DNA of 64,000 bases from JAFALK01 sp042701975 (GTDB lineage Bacteria > Pseudomonadota > Gammaproteobacteria > Burkholderiales > Burkholderiaceae_C), in assembly GCA_042701975.1 (NCBI GenBank), contig CP170561.1, forward strand, positions 1,488,001-1,552,000, written 5' to 3'. Numbering within the stretch: the stretch's first letter is position 1; every line of letters begins with the position of its first letter. Below the pieces are notes generated by a model. It saw only the letters and a program-made list of their open reading frames with translations, made no database searches and had not been told where the DNA came from. Shown one piece after another: positions 18,251 to 26,939 of this stretch. The translations under genes were made by a program, and so were the position numbers.

Positions 18251-18335
18251 CCGAGGCTGTTTGGGTTGATGGTTTGGCGTGAGAACCTCCATCTTCCCCG
18301 ACTACCTCGGGTGAACAACCTCTTGGGAAACCACA
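17308..18335 (-). mobile_element. IS481-family insertion sequence, 1,028 bp, complete
   Basis: The ends are imperfect inverted repeats beginning TGT: 20 of the first 26 bases match between the left end (17308-17333) and the reverse complement of the right end (18310-18335). A 6-bp duplication TCTAGC flanks the element, and one transposase gene fills it. Both ends and the duplication are intact, suggesting a fairly recent insertion. It sits in the tiny gap between two convergent genes. Confidence 0.93.
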
Positions 18336-18341
18336 TCTAGC
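18336..18341. repeat. Target-site duplication of the IS481-family element, right copy
   Basis: TCTAGC, paired with 17302-17307. Bases 18337-18339, read on the minus strand, are the TAG stop of the acyltransferase gene. Confidence 0.9.
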
Positions 18342-19350
18342 TCGTCCAGGCGGGCGCTCCGGCGCTCCTCTTCTTCCATCGTTGCCGGATCGCGTTCATG
18401 GCGGGCCGCTCCACCGCATGGTGCAGGAGGGTGGCGGCGGCAAGCATCAGCGCGATGACCAGCAGCATGGCGATGTTGATGCCTATTCCAGCCGCCTTGA
18501 GCTGCAACAGCATGGCGTAGCCGAGGTTCTGGTGGAGCAGATAGAGCGGATACGAGATCCGGCCGAGCCACAGCAGCGGCTTGCTGCCAAGCGCCGTCAT
18601 CCGACCCCGGGCCGCGGCGTAGAGCAAGGCGCTCGCCGCGGGCGCGAACAGGGCGAGTTCGCGGCCATCGCAAACGCCGAGCACGAGCGTGGCCGCGAGG
18701 ATCAAGCCCAGATCGCCGGCTCGCCCTTCATGCCCGAGAGCCAGGCTGTGGACGGCAATGCCGCAGGCAAACCACGAGACGAATTTGAGGATGAGCAGCG
18801 TCGAGACCAGCGATGGCAAGGGCAGCCAGTGCATGCCGTTCAGCAACTGCAGCAGCAGCGCCGCATACAACAGCAGGCGAACGCGGCGCAGCCCGCCGAG
18901 CAGATAAACCAGCAGCGCCCAGGCATAGAACAGCAGCTCGACGAAGAGCGTCCAGTAGCTGCCGTCCACATCGTGTGCATGGAGCAGGCGCTGGAACATC
19001 GTCAGGTTGATCACCACATGATTCCAAGGCACTTGGAGCTCGGCAGGCCCCATCAGCGCAAGGCCCGCCGTCGTCAACAGGACGGCACACCAGTAGGTCG
19101 GATACAAGCGCGAGAAGCGCGACGCCAGAAAGTCGCTGGCGCGGGTCGTGCGCTCCAGCGTCATGAAGATGACGAAGCCACTGATCATGAAGAACAGGTG
19201 CAGGCCGAGATAGCCGAGTGAAAGGCTTGCGACAGGTTTGCCGATTGCTGGGTACAAGCGAGGAAACAGGCTGGTGTAGTGATAGAGCATCACCGACACC
19301 GCGGCGAGGCCGCGCAGCGTATCGATCTGCTGGAGACGCGCTGTTTGCAT
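18337..19350 (-). CDS. Acyltransferase family 3 membrane protein (OafA/YrhL-like)
   Basis: 337 residues with about 9-10 membrane helices. The N-terminal motif QIDTLRGLAAVSVMLYHY has the conserved Arg and the catalytic-type His of acyltransferase-3 proteins. LFFMISGFVIF and FSRLYPTYW also match the family. Such proteins O-acetylate sugars of LPS O-antigen, capsule or exopolysaccharide. The IS481 element landed at its very end, but the stop is kept in the target duplication, so the product is complete. There is no glycan gene cluster nearby, so the acceptor is unknown. Confidence 0.87.
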   Translation of the reverse strand: MQTARLQQIDTLRGLAAVSVMLYHYTSLFPRLYPAIGKPVASLSLGYLGLHLFFMISGFVIFMTLERTTRASDFLASRFSRLYPTYWCAVLLTTAGLALMGPAELQVPWNHVVINLTMFQRLLHAHDVDGSYWTLFVELLFYAWALLVYLLGGLRRVRLLLYAALLLQLLNGMHWLPLPSLVSTLLILKFVSWFACGIAVHSLALGHEGRAGDLGLILAATLVLGVCDGRELALFAPAASALLYAAARGRMTALGSKPLLWLGRISYPLYLLHQNLGYAMLLQLKAAGIGINIAMLLVIALMLAAATLLHHAVERPAMNAIRQRWKKRSAGAPAWTS

Positions 19351-19474
19351 GAAGTTGTTTCAGGAGTGAACAAGCACCAACGCCGCGCTGTAAACGTGTC
19401 TTGTTGCGGCAGCGTTGGCGTGCTTGAATGAGTTCGCCATTCCCTCCACTTCGTTCAAACAAGGAACAAGCATC

Positions 19475-19783
19475 ATGAAGTCTCTGATCACCGTTCTCGC
19501 CGTTGCCGCCCTGGCCCTGACGGGTGTGGCCGCGCATGCCAAGGAAAAGACCGCCCAGCAGGAGAAGATGGTCGCCTGCAACAAGGAAGCCACCGACAAG
19601 AAGGGCGACGAGCGCAAGGCCTTCATGAAGACCTGCCTGTCGGCCAAGCCGGCTGCTGCTGCATCGGCCGCGGTTGCCGACTCTGGCGCCGCCGCTGCCT
19701 GCGATGCCAAGGCTGCGGAGAAGAAGCTGCATGGCGCTGCCAAGACCAGCTTCACCAAGAAGTGCGTGGCCGACGCCAAGTGA
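19475..19783 (+). CDS. PsiF-repeat secreted protein
   Basis: 102 residues. A signal peptide (about 1-22, ending AAHA) is followed by two PsiF-type repeats. The first is about 33-57 (VACNKEATDKKGDERKAF then MKTC). The second is about 75-98 (ACDAKAAEKKL then KKC). Each has a Cys pair. PsiF of E. coli is phosphate-starvation induced; its biochemical role is unknown. Start chosen at ATG 19475 with ribosome site AAGGAAC. A bidirectional terminator follows. Confidence 0.8.
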   Translation: MKSLITVLAVAALALTGVAAHAKEKTAQQEKMVACNKEATDKKGDERKAFMKTCLSAKPAAAASAAVADSGAAAACDAKAAEKKLHGAAKTSFTKKCVADAK

Positions 19784-19806
19784 TCGGGCCCGCTCGACCT
19801 TGATAC

Positions 19807-19836
19807 AAAGAGCCCCTCAAAAACCGGGGCTCTTTT
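19807..19836. terminator. Bidirectional intrinsic terminator between psiF and the LysR gene
   Basis: Stem AAAGAGCCCC / GGGGCTCTTT with A and T tracts on the two sides, located between convergent genes ending at 19783 (+) and 19841 (-). Confidence 0.85.
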
Positions 19837-19840
19837 CATT

Positions 19841-20749
19841 TCACGGCTGCGTCCAGTAAGAGGCGCGACCATAGTGCGAGCGCAGGTAGTCGATCCACAA
19901 GCGCACGCGCAGCGGCAGGTGCTTGGCCTGCGCGAAGACGGCAAAGATGCCATTGGGCGGTGCGGCGAAGTCGTCGAGCACGCTCACCAACCGGCCGGCC
20001 GCGATGTCGGCATCGACCTCCCAGGTGCTGCGCCAGGCCAGACCTAGGCCCTGGACGCACCAGTCGTGCAGCACCTGGCCGTCGCTGCAGTCGAGCCGGC
20101 CGTGGTGGCGCAGGTGCGCGATCGCGCCGTCGACCATGAAGGCCCAGCCGCGTGTCTGGCTGGCCTCTGAAGACAGCGTCAGGCAGGCGTGACGAGCCAG
20201 CTCGCTCGGGTGGCGCGGCGTGCCGGCTCGCTTCAGGTAGGCCGGCGAGCCCACGCACAGGCGCCGGTTGTCGGCCAGTCGGCTGCTGACCAGACTCGAG
20301 TCCGGCAGGTCACCCACGCGCACGGCGCAGTCGTAGCCTTCGTTGACGATGTCCACCACCCGATCGGACAGATTGAGCGAGAGGCTCAGCTCGGGATGCT
20401 CGGCCAGGAAGCCCGGCACGAGCGGTGCCACGTGGCGGCGACCGAAGCCGGCCGGCGCGGTGACGCGCAGATGGCCCGTGGCCTTCACGCCGCCTGCGGT
20501 GACCGCGGCCTCGGCGCTGGCGAACTCGCCGAGCAGGCGCTGACAGTCTTCGAGAAAGGCGCTGCCTTCGTGGGTGAGCGTGAGCCGGCGCGTCGTGCGC
20601 AGCAGCAGTTTGACGCCCAGCCGGGCTTCGAGCGCATCGATGCGCCTACCCATGACGGCGGGCGCCACGCCCTCGGCCTGGGCTGCCGCGGTCAGGCTGC
20701 CCTTGGTGGCCACGGAGACGAAGGATTCAATCTGCTTGAGCCGGTCCAT
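19841..20749 (-). CDS. LysR-family transcriptional regulator
   Basis: 302 residues. N-terminal winged helix-turn-helix (about 1-60, MDRLKQIESFVSVATKGSLT ... RRIDALEARLGVKLLLRTTRR) and a substrate-binding effector domain (about 90-295). It resembles the DsdA/CrgA-like branch with RLTLTHEGSAFLEDC. It is transcribed divergently from malate synthase G with 170 bp between the starts. By the usual LysR layout it may control glcB or itself. The effector is unknown. Confidence 0.9.
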   Translation of the reverse strand: MDRLKQIESFVSVATKGSLTAAAQAEGVAPAVMGRRIDALEARLGVKLLLRTTRRLTLTHEGSAFLEDCQRLLGEFASAEAAVTAGGVKATGHLRVTAPAGFGRRHVAPLVPGFLAEHPELSLSLNLSDRVVDIVNEGYDCAVRVGDLPDSSLVSSRLADNRRLCVGSPAYLKRAGTPRHPSELARHACLTLSSEASQTRGWAFMVDGAIAHLRHHGRLDCSDGQVLHDWCVQGLGLAWRSTWEVDADIAAGRLVSVLDDFAAPPNGIFAVFAQAKHLPLRVRLWIDYLRSHYGRASYWTQP

Positions 20750-20919
20750 GGGGCGGATTGTGCTGTCCTGGTGCCCTAACGAATCTCAATTTGGCCTTGA
20801 TTTGTGCAAACGAGACAAGTATTCCGTGCATTGGCGTTCATGAATCGAGGGCGGGTTCTCGCATAAATTGCTGCCAACTCCTCCTATCTTTTCCCTATCC
20901 AGACGCCAAAGGACATCCC

Positions 20920-23091
20920 ATGACCGCGCGCACCCCCGCCCACCGCCTGCAAGTCGCCACCGAGCTCTACCGCTTCATCGAGGACCGCGTGCTGCCCGGT
21001 ACCGGCGTCGACAGCGCAGCCTTCTGGGCCGGCTTCGATGCGCTGGTCCACGACCTGGCGCCCAAGAACGCAACGCTGCTGGCCGAACGCGATCGGCTGC
21101 AGACCGAGCTCGACGCCTGGCACCGCGCCCATCCGGGACCGATCACCGACATGCCGGGCTATCGCGCCATGCTGGAGCGCATCGGCTACCTTGTGCCTGC
21201 ACCGAAGGGGGCGAAGGCGACGACGACGAATGTCGATGCCGAGCTGGCCGTGCAGGCCGGACCGCAGCTGGTGGTGCCGATCTTGAACGCTCGTTACGCG
21301 CTGAACGCTGCCAACGCGCGCTGGGGCTCGCTCTATGACGCGCTGTACGGCACCGATGCAATTCCCGAAACCGATGGCGCGGACAAGGGCGCGGGCTACA
21401 ACCCCGTGCGTGGCGCCAAGGTGATCGCCTTTGCCCGCCAGGTGCTGGACCAGGCTGCGCCGCTGGCCGGCGGATCGCATCGTGACGCGACCGGCTACCG
21501 CGTTGAAGGCGGCAAGCTCGTCGTGCAACTGCAGGCCACCAGCACGGGCCTGGCGGATGCCGCTCAATTCGTCGGCTATCAGGGCGCGCCGGAAGCGCCG
21601 TCTTCCATCCTGCTGCGCCACCATGGCCTGCATCTGGACATCCGCGTTGACCGCTCCACGGCCATCGGCACGACCGATGCCGCCGGCGTGGCCGATGTGG
21701 TCCTGGAAGCTGCGCTCTCGACCATCCTTGATCTGGAAGACTCGGTGGCCGCTGTTGATGCCGAAGACAAGATCGTCGGCTACGCCAACTGGCTGGGCAT
21801 CCTGCAAGGCACGCTGACCGAAGCGCTGGTCAAGGGCGGCAAGACGATCACGCGCAGGCTGAATCCGGACCGCGTCTACACCGCGCCTGGCGGCAATGGC
21901 GAAGTGAAGCTGCACGGCCGCTCGCTGATGTTCGTGCGCAATGTCGGCCACCTGATGAGCAACCCGGCCATCCTGATGGGCAACGGCGGCGAGATCCCCG
22001 AAGGCATCCTGGACGCCGTCGTCACGACGACCATCGCCCTTCACGACCTCAAGCGCCGCGGCAACTCGCGCACGGGCAGCGTCTACATCGTCAAGCCCAA
22101 GATGCACGGCCCGGCCGAGGTGGCCTTTGCCGACGAACTTTTCGGCCGCGTGGAACAGCTGCTGGGCCTGCCGGCCAGCACCGTCAAGCTCGGCATCATG
22201 GACGAGGAGCGTCGCACCAGCGTCAACCTCAAGGCCTGCATCGCCGCGGCTGCCAGCCGTGTGGCCTTCATCAACACCGGCTTCCTGGACCGCACCGGCG
22301 ACGAGATGCACACCGCCATGCAGGCCGGCCCGATGCTGCGCAAGGGTGACATGAAGACCAGCGCCTGGATCCAGGCCTACGAGCGCAGCAATGTGTTGAC
22401 GGGCCTCTCCTGCGGCCTGCGCGGCCGGGCCCAGATCGGCAAAGGCATGTGGGCCATGCCGGACCTGATGGCCGCCATGCTGGAGCAGAAGATCGCGCAC
22501 CCCAAGGCCGGTGCCAACACCGCCTGGGTGCCGTCGCCGACGGCGGCCACGCTGCACGCCTTGCACTACCACCAGGTCGATGTGTCAGCGGTCCAGCAGG
22601 AGCTGGAGAAGATCGACGCCGATTCGGAGCGTGACGCCATCCTGGACAAGCTGCTGCAGGTTCCTGTCGTGGCCGAGGCCAACTGGTCAGCCGCGGACCG
22701 CCAGCAGGAACTCGACAACAACGTCCAGGGCATCCTCGGCTACGTGGTGCGCTGGGTCGATCAGGGCGTGGGCTGCTCCAAGGTGCCCGACATCCACAAC
22801 GTTGGCCTGATGGAAGACCGCGCCACGCTGCGGATCTCCAGTCAGCACATCGCCAACTGGCTGCATCACGGTGTGGTCAGCGAGGCTCAGGTTCGCGAGA
22901 CCTTTGCGCGCATGGCGCAGGTGGTGGATGGGCAGAACGCGGGTGATGCGGCTTACAAGAGCCTGGCCCAGAACCCGCAAGGTGCGGCTTTCCAGGCGGC
23001 GCTGGAGCTGGTGTTCAAGGGGATGGAGCAGCCGAGCGGCTACACGGAGCCGCTGCTGCATGGGTGGCGCTTGAGGGTGAAGGCGGGCTGA
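20920..23091 (+). CDS. glcB: Malate synthase G
   Basis: 723 residues, the same length as E. coli GlcB. It condenses glyoxylate with acetyl-CoA to malate, feeding glycolate/glyoxylate carbon into the TCA cycle. Conserved segments include ILDLEDSVAAVDAEDK, GRSLMFVRNVGHLM, VKLGIMDEERRTSVNLKACI and the C-terminal VRWVDQGVGCSKVPDIHNVGLMEDRATLRISSQH region (quoted in part elsewhere) with the catalytic Asp in EDRATLRISSQ. ATG 20920 has a ribosome site AAAGGAC. No isocitrate lyase gene is in the window. The last 130 bp reappear as a broken copy at about 26757-26889. Confidence 0.96.
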   Translation: MTARTPAHRLQVATELYRFIEDRVLPGTGVDSAAFWAGFDALVHDLAPKNATLLAERDRLQTELDAWHRAHPGPITDMPGYRAMLERIGYLVPAPKGAKATTTNVDAELAVQAGPQLVVPILNARYALNAANARWGSLYDALYGTDAIPETDGADKGAGYNPVRGAKVIAFARQVLDQAAPLAGGSHRDATGYRVEGGKLVVQLQATSTGLADAAQFVGYQGAPEAPSSILLRHHGLHLDIRVDRSTAIGTTDAAGVADVVLEAALSTILDLEDSVAAVDAEDKIVGYANWLGILQGTLTEALVKGGKTITRRLNPDRVYTAPGGNGEVKLHGRSLMFVRNVGHLMSNPAILMGNGGEIPEGILDAVVTTTIALHDLKRRGNSRTGSVYIVKPKMHGPAEVAFADELFGRVEQLLGLPASTVKLGIMDEERRTSVNLKACIAAAASRVAFINTGFLDRTGDEMHTAMQAGPMLRKGDMKTSAWIQAYERSNVLTGLSCGLRGRAQIGKGMWAMPDLMAAMLEQKIAHPKAGANTAWVPSPTAATLHALHYHQVDVSAVQQELEKIDADSERDAILDKLLQVPVVAEANWSAADRQQELDNNVQGILGYVVRWVDQGVGCSKVPDIHNVGLMEDRATLRISSQHIANWLHHGVVSEAQVRETFARMAQVVDGQNAGDAAYKSLAQNPQGAAFQAALELVFKGMEQPSGYTEPLLHGWRLRVKAG
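22962..23091 (+). repeat. Direct repeat: 3' end of glcB (original copy)
   Basis: The last 130 bp of glcB match 26757-26889 with four mismatches over the first 98 aligned bases. Together the two copies flank the first TonB receptor gene and its leader. Confidence 0.85.
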
Positions 23092-23109
23092 TTGATCTGA
23101 CCTCTGTGT

Positions 23110-23137
23110 AAAAAACGGGCCCGCTGGCCCGTTTTTT
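23110..23137 (+). terminator. Intrinsic terminator of glcB
   Basis: Stem of A-tract plus CGGGCC (23116-23121) with GGCCCG (23126-23131), CGCT loop, then six T. A weaker version of this hairpin follows the broken glcB copy at 26915. Confidence 0.9.
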
Positions 23138-23496
23138 GTTCCCGCTACACAAATCTTTGCGCCCCGTTTGCCCATGGCGCGATGCTGGGTTGCGGTAGTG
23201 CGACAGGTTCTTGAAGGCTTTTATCTCGGCCGTTTCCGACTTGCAAAGTTGATGTGGCGCCGAACTTGTTTTCACAAGCTTGCCGGGCATCAAAAATCAT
23301 CTATTTCCCTTTTAAATCATCGACATACTTTGATTCATTCTGGGGTCAAGTCAAATGTGAATAGGGGTCGTTCTTGGGACATGGCGAGACCCTGTCTCGG
23401 CAAGATGAAGCCACTTTACGCGTGCGTAAACGTCTACTGGCCCCGTGTTGCATAGCGCACGGGGTTGTCCTTTTGGCTCCACTTTTGAGGACCTCA
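23138..23496 (+). promoter_or_regulatory. 359-bp leader upstream of the first Oar-like TonB receptor
   Basis: No gene seen. The stretch is more AT-rich than its neighbours. It holds an inverted repeat TTTACGC-GT-GCGTAAA at 23415-23430 (candidate operator). It also holds a hairpin CCCCGTG / CACGGGG at 23441-23464, about 30 bp before the receptor start. Roles are inferred only. Confidence 0.4.
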
Positions 23497-26400
23497 ATGC
23501 TCAAGCAAACCATCTTGTCCAGAAGCCTTCAGCTGGCATTCAGCGCCGCAGGCTTGACCTTGGCGCTCACCGCGCCAACCGTCCATGCCCAGTCCAACGC
23601 GAACAGCGTGACTTACGGTACTGTCGCCCCTGGCTCGGGCGATTCCGTGGTGATCGAGAACAAGACCAACGGCGTCAGCCGCACGGTGTCCATCGAAGCC
23701 GATGGTCGCTGGCGCGCCGCCGGCTTGCCGATCGGCCCCTACGGCCTGAAGCTCATGAAGGGCGGCCAGGTGATCGCCACCAGCGAGGTCGAGCTGCGCG
23801 TTGGCCAGGGTGTTGAAGTCAGCTTTGCCACGGCCCAGCTCGACACAGTGACGGTGGTCGGTCGCGTCTCCCAGATCGACGTCGAACGCGCGACGAGCGG
23901 CGTGACTTTCACCGCCAAGCAACTGGAGTCGCTGCCGATCGGGCACTCGATTGATGCTGTGGTCCTGCTCGCTCCAAACACGACGGCCGCAGATGCGCGG
24001 ATTGGCGGTACGGTCTTTGCCGGCTCGTCGGCTTCGGAGAATGCCTACTACGTCAACGGCTTCCCGATCACCAACCCGCTGACCCAGCTCGGTTCTTCGC
24101 AGCTCCCCTGGGGCGCTATCGAGAACTTTGAGGTGCTGACGGGCGGCTACGGTGCTGAGTTCGGCCGCTCCACCGGCGGCGTGGTCAACATCGTGACCAA
24201 GCGCGGCGGCAACGAATGGAAGGGCGGCGTGCAGGTGAGCTATCAACCCTCGTCCTGGCGATCCACGTACCGCGACTACTACAACCCGGTGACAGGCTAC
24301 TCGGCCAACATCGCGGCGGGCACGGACGGTGCGCTGTACCGCAATCGCTCGACGGTGTATCGCGAAGACAAATCCGTGGGCGCCTACTTCGGTGGCCCAC
24401 TGATCAAGGACAAGATGTTCTTCTTCTTCGCTGGCGAGAACGACACCGCCAGCACCGGCAGTGGCAGCGCCAGCAGCGCCAACCCAACGGGCGGCTGGAC
24501 GGAAACCAATCTGTACAACACGCGCTACGTCGGCAAGTGGGACTGGTTCTTGACGCCGGAGCACCACCTGGAAGCTACCGTTCTGGGTGACCGCTATTGG
24601 GATGCTGCCTGCAGTCAGGCGAACTTCGACTACAAGACGGGCGCCCATTCCGGCGCCTGCACGCCGAGCGTTTCGACCGTGAACAACGGTCAGGGTGGAT
24701 CGACACAGGTGCTGCGCTACACGGGCAACCTGACCGACGATCTGATGGTGACCGCCCAGGTGGGCCGCAGCTTCACGCCGCACTCCAACGTGAGCGCAGG
24801 CATCGACCCGAACGTGCCGCAATCCACAGCGGCCGTGGCCAATCGCTACCCTGGCATTACCTATGCCAACCCCTATCCCGCGTACGCAGCCGGCACGACC
24901 GGCACGCTGCCGAATGCGGAAGACAAGGTCAAGCAGGCCCGCGTGGATGTTGAGTACACGCTGGGCGCGCACCGCCTGCGCGTCGGCGCCGACTACGTGG
25001 ACCTGTCGTCCAAGAATGCCGGTGAGGGCTATCTCGGCGGCGGCATCTATGTGTACTCGAGCACGACCAACGCCAACCTGGCTCCGGCCCCCAACAGCAC
25101 GACCACGGTCTCGCAGGCGGGCGCGCTGAACACCGGCGGTCGTTACTACTACGGCCGCTACCAGGTGTTCCAGACGGCTGCAGACGCCTCTTCCAAGCAA
25201 TCGGCCCAGTACGTCGAAGACGTCTGGCAAGCCACCAAGAACTTGCTGATCACCCCGGGCTTGCGGTTCGAGCAGTTCAAGATCCTGAACGCTGAAGGCC
25301 AGAAGACCATCCAGATCAGCAACCAGGTCAATCCGCGTGTCCAGTTCGCCTGGGATATCAGTGGCAATGCCAAGACCAAGGTCTACGGCTCGGCCGGCCG
25401 CTACGGCGTGCAACTGCCCACCAGCGTCGCGATCCGTGGCGCCAGCGCGTCGACCTATTCCCAGCAGTACTTCGCGTACACGGGTGTGGATGCCAAGGGC
25501 GCCCCGACCGGCGTCACCTACCTCAACAGCACGCCCTACTACGTGAACAACGAGAACGGCAGCTCGCCTGATCCGCGCACGGTCGCGGCGCAGAACCTGA
25601 AGCCGAACAACCAGGACGAAATCACGCTGGGCATTGATCACGCCTACAGCAGCGACCTGACGGTGGGCGCCAAGTTCACCTATCGCCGCATGCAGTCGAC
25701 GCTGGACGACATGTGCGATGAGCGTCCGTTCGACAAGTACGCTCTCGACCACAGCATCGACACCACCAACTGGGGCGGCTTCGGTTGCGCCACGTTCAAC
25801 CCGGGTCGTGCCAATACCTTCCTGATCGACTACTCGGGTACTGGCAGCTATACGTCCGTCAACCTGTCGGCCGCTGATCTGGGCTTCGTCAAGCCCAAGC
25901 GCAGCTACATCGCGCTGGACTTCTACCTGGAGCACGCGCTCAAGAACGGCTGGTTCGGACGCGTGACCTACACGTACTCGAAGAACAAGGGCAACACCGA
26001 AGGTCAGGTCATGTCCGACATCGGGCAGACGGATATTGCAGCCACCCAGGCCTGGGACTTCCCTGAACTGATGCAAGGTTCGTACGGTTACCTGCCGAAC
26101 GACCGCCGCCACCAGATCAAGGCCTATGGCTTCTACCGGGTTGCTCCCGAGTTCGACGTCGGCGCCAATCTGGTGCTGGAGTCGGGCCGTCCGCGCAACT
26201 GCATCGGTAACTACGTGACGACTTCGCCGGACTACAACCTGCTGAAGGCCTACGGCGCGGCCTACTTCTATTGCAGCGTGCTCGGCAGCGACGGCAAGGT
26301 GGCACTCGACGCTTCGGGCAACCCGATCCAGACCTTTGTCCCGCGCGGCACTGCGGGTCACGCGCCGATCAACAAGCGCCTGGACATGAACGTGACGTAC

Positions 26401-26592
26401 CGTCCCAACGCGGTCAAGGGCCTGATGGCTCGTCTGGACATCTTCAACGTGTTCAACAGCCAGATCCCGACGTACTACACCGAGACGCACGAGACGAACG
26501 CCGACCCGACGTCGATTCCACAGTCCTACGGTCAGGTCGGAAACTACACGGCCCCGCGTTCGATGAAGGTGACCGTGTCGTACGAGTTCTAA
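23497..26592 (+). CDS. Oar-like TonB-dependent receptor A
   Basis: 1,031 residues. A signal peptide of about 36 residues (ending VHAQ) is followed by a carboxypeptidase-regulatory-like beta-sandwich (about 38-105). The plug domain covers about 110-245, with ENAYYVNGFPITNPLT and GYGAEFGRSTGGVVNIVTKRGGNEW. The large beta-barrel ends VTVSYEF. Receptors of this layout import large or carbohydrate-like ligands with energy from TonB-ExbBD. ATG 23497 follows GAGG; an in-frame extension upstream is not needed. The gene is bracketed by two copies of the glcB 3' end and is paralogous to the next receptor, especially in the plug. Confidence 0.88.
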   Translation: MLKQTILSRSLQLAFSAAGLTLALTAPTVHAQSNANSVTYGTVAPGSGDSVVIENKTNGVSRTVSIEADGRWRAAGLPIGPYGLKLMKGGQVIATSEVELRVGQGVEVSFATAQLDTVTVVGRVSQIDVERATSGVTFTAKQLESLPIGHSIDAVVLLAPNTTAADARIGGTVFAGSSASENAYYVNGFPITNPLTQLGSSQLPWGAIENFEVLTGGYGAEFGRSTGGVVNIVTKRGGNEWKGGVQVSYQPSSWRSTYRDYYNPVTGYSANIAAGTDGALYRNRSTVYREDKSVGAYFGGPLIKDKMFFFFAGENDTASTGSGSASSANPTGGWTETNLYNTRYVGKWDWFLTPEHHLEATVLGDRYWDAACSQANFDYKTGAHSGACTPSVSTVNNGQGGSTQVLRYTGNLTDDLMVTAQVGRSFTPHSNVSAGIDPNVPQSTAAVANRYPGITYANPYPAYAAGTTGTLPNAEDKVKQARVDVEYTLGAHRLRVGADYVDLSSKNAGEGYLGGGIYVYSSTTNANLAPAPNSTTTVSQAGALNTGGRYYYGRYQVFQTAADASSKQSAQYVEDVWQATKNLLITPGLRFEQFKILNAEGQKTIQISNQVNPRVQFAWDISGNAKTKVYGSAGRYGVQLPTSVAIRGASASTYSQQYFAYTGVDAKGAPTGVTYLNSTPYYVNNENGSSPDPRTVAAQNLKPNNQDEITLGIDHAYSSDLTVGAKFTYRRMQSTLDDMCDERPFDKYALDHSIDTTNWGGFGCATFNPGRANTFLIDYSGTGSYTSVNLSAADLGFVKPKRSYIALDFYLEHALKNGWFGRVTYTYSKNKGNTEGQVMSDIGQTDIAATQAWDFPELMQGSYGYLPNDRRHQIKAYGFYRVAPEFDVGANLVLESGRPRNCIGNYVTTSPDYNLLKAYGAAYFYCSVLGSDGKVALDASGNPIQTFVPRGTAGHAPINKRLDMNVTYRPNAVKGLMARLDIFNVFNSQIPTYYTETHETNADPTSIPQSYGQVGNYTAPRSMKVTVSYEF

Positions 26593-26639
26593 GCCAGTCG
26601 ACCGGCGGGTCGGCAAGGCCTGCCTGCGTCACTCCCTCC

Positions 26640-26674
26640 AAAGCCCTGCGCGCCCCTGGCCCGCAGGGCTTTTT
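26640..26674 (+). terminator. Intrinsic terminator of TonB receptor A
   Basis: Stem AAAGCCCTGCG (26640-26650) with CGCAGGGCTTT (26662 onward), followed by T residues. Confidence 0.85.
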
Positions 26675-26756
26675 CCTTGGCCAAAGCCTGGTCCGCAAGG
26701 AGTAAATCGAGACATCGCAAACGCTGGTCTGTCGGCGATTTGGCCCCCGGAGAGAG

Positions 26757-26889
26757 GGGCTTGCCCAGAACCCGCAAGGTGCGGCGTTCCAGGCGGCGCT
26801 GGAGCTGGTGTTCAAGGGGGTGGAGCAGTCCAGCGGCTACACGGAGCCGCTGCTGCATGGGGGGGCGGTTGAGGGTGAAGGCAGGATGA
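26757..26889 (+). pseudogene. Remnant of the malate synthase G 3' end
   Basis: Bases 26764-26861 match glcB 22967-23064 with only four mismatches. After that, an added base in a run of seven G breaks the frame, then the match resumes up to the stop region. In the glcB frame it reads AQNPQGAAFQAALELVFKGV and EQSSGYTEPLLHG. No start or 5' part is present, so it cannot make enzyme. A glcB-like terminator follows at 26915. It is therefore a duplicated gene end left between the two receptor genes. Confidence 0.88.
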
Positions 26890-26914
26890 GCAGCCGGGCG
26901 CCAGCGTCCCCATG

Positions 26915-26939
26915 AAAACGGGCCTGCGGGTCCGTTTTT
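26915..26939 (+). terminator. Degenerate copy of the glcB terminator
   Basis: AAAACGGGCC / GGGTCCGTTTT hairpin with one G-T pair, then T residues. It lies about 25 bp after the glcB remnant, in the same relative place as the terminator of intact glcB. Confidence 0.65.

Noticed and set aside
18337..19350. Acyltransferase disrupted by the IS element
   Set aside because: Its stop codon is kept in the target duplication and the reading frame is intact.
20750..20919. LysR-type binding site TTGT-N9-ACAA near 20802-20818 between the LysR gene and glcB
   Set aside because: The spacing does not fit the classic T-N11-A box and short dyads like this occur by chance.
23441..23464. CCCCGTG hairpin as a terminator before TonB receptor A
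   Set aside because: It is not followed by a clean T run and lies in the leader of the receptor, so termination is unlikely without a control mechanism.
23494..26616. Long antisense ORFs opposite the TonB receptors and the M1 peptidase (e.g. minus-strand frames of 757-1,040 codons)
   Set aside because: High G+C makes stop codons rare in shadow frames. The forward frames have signal peptides, domains and G/C third-position bias; the antisense products are low-complexity without motifs.
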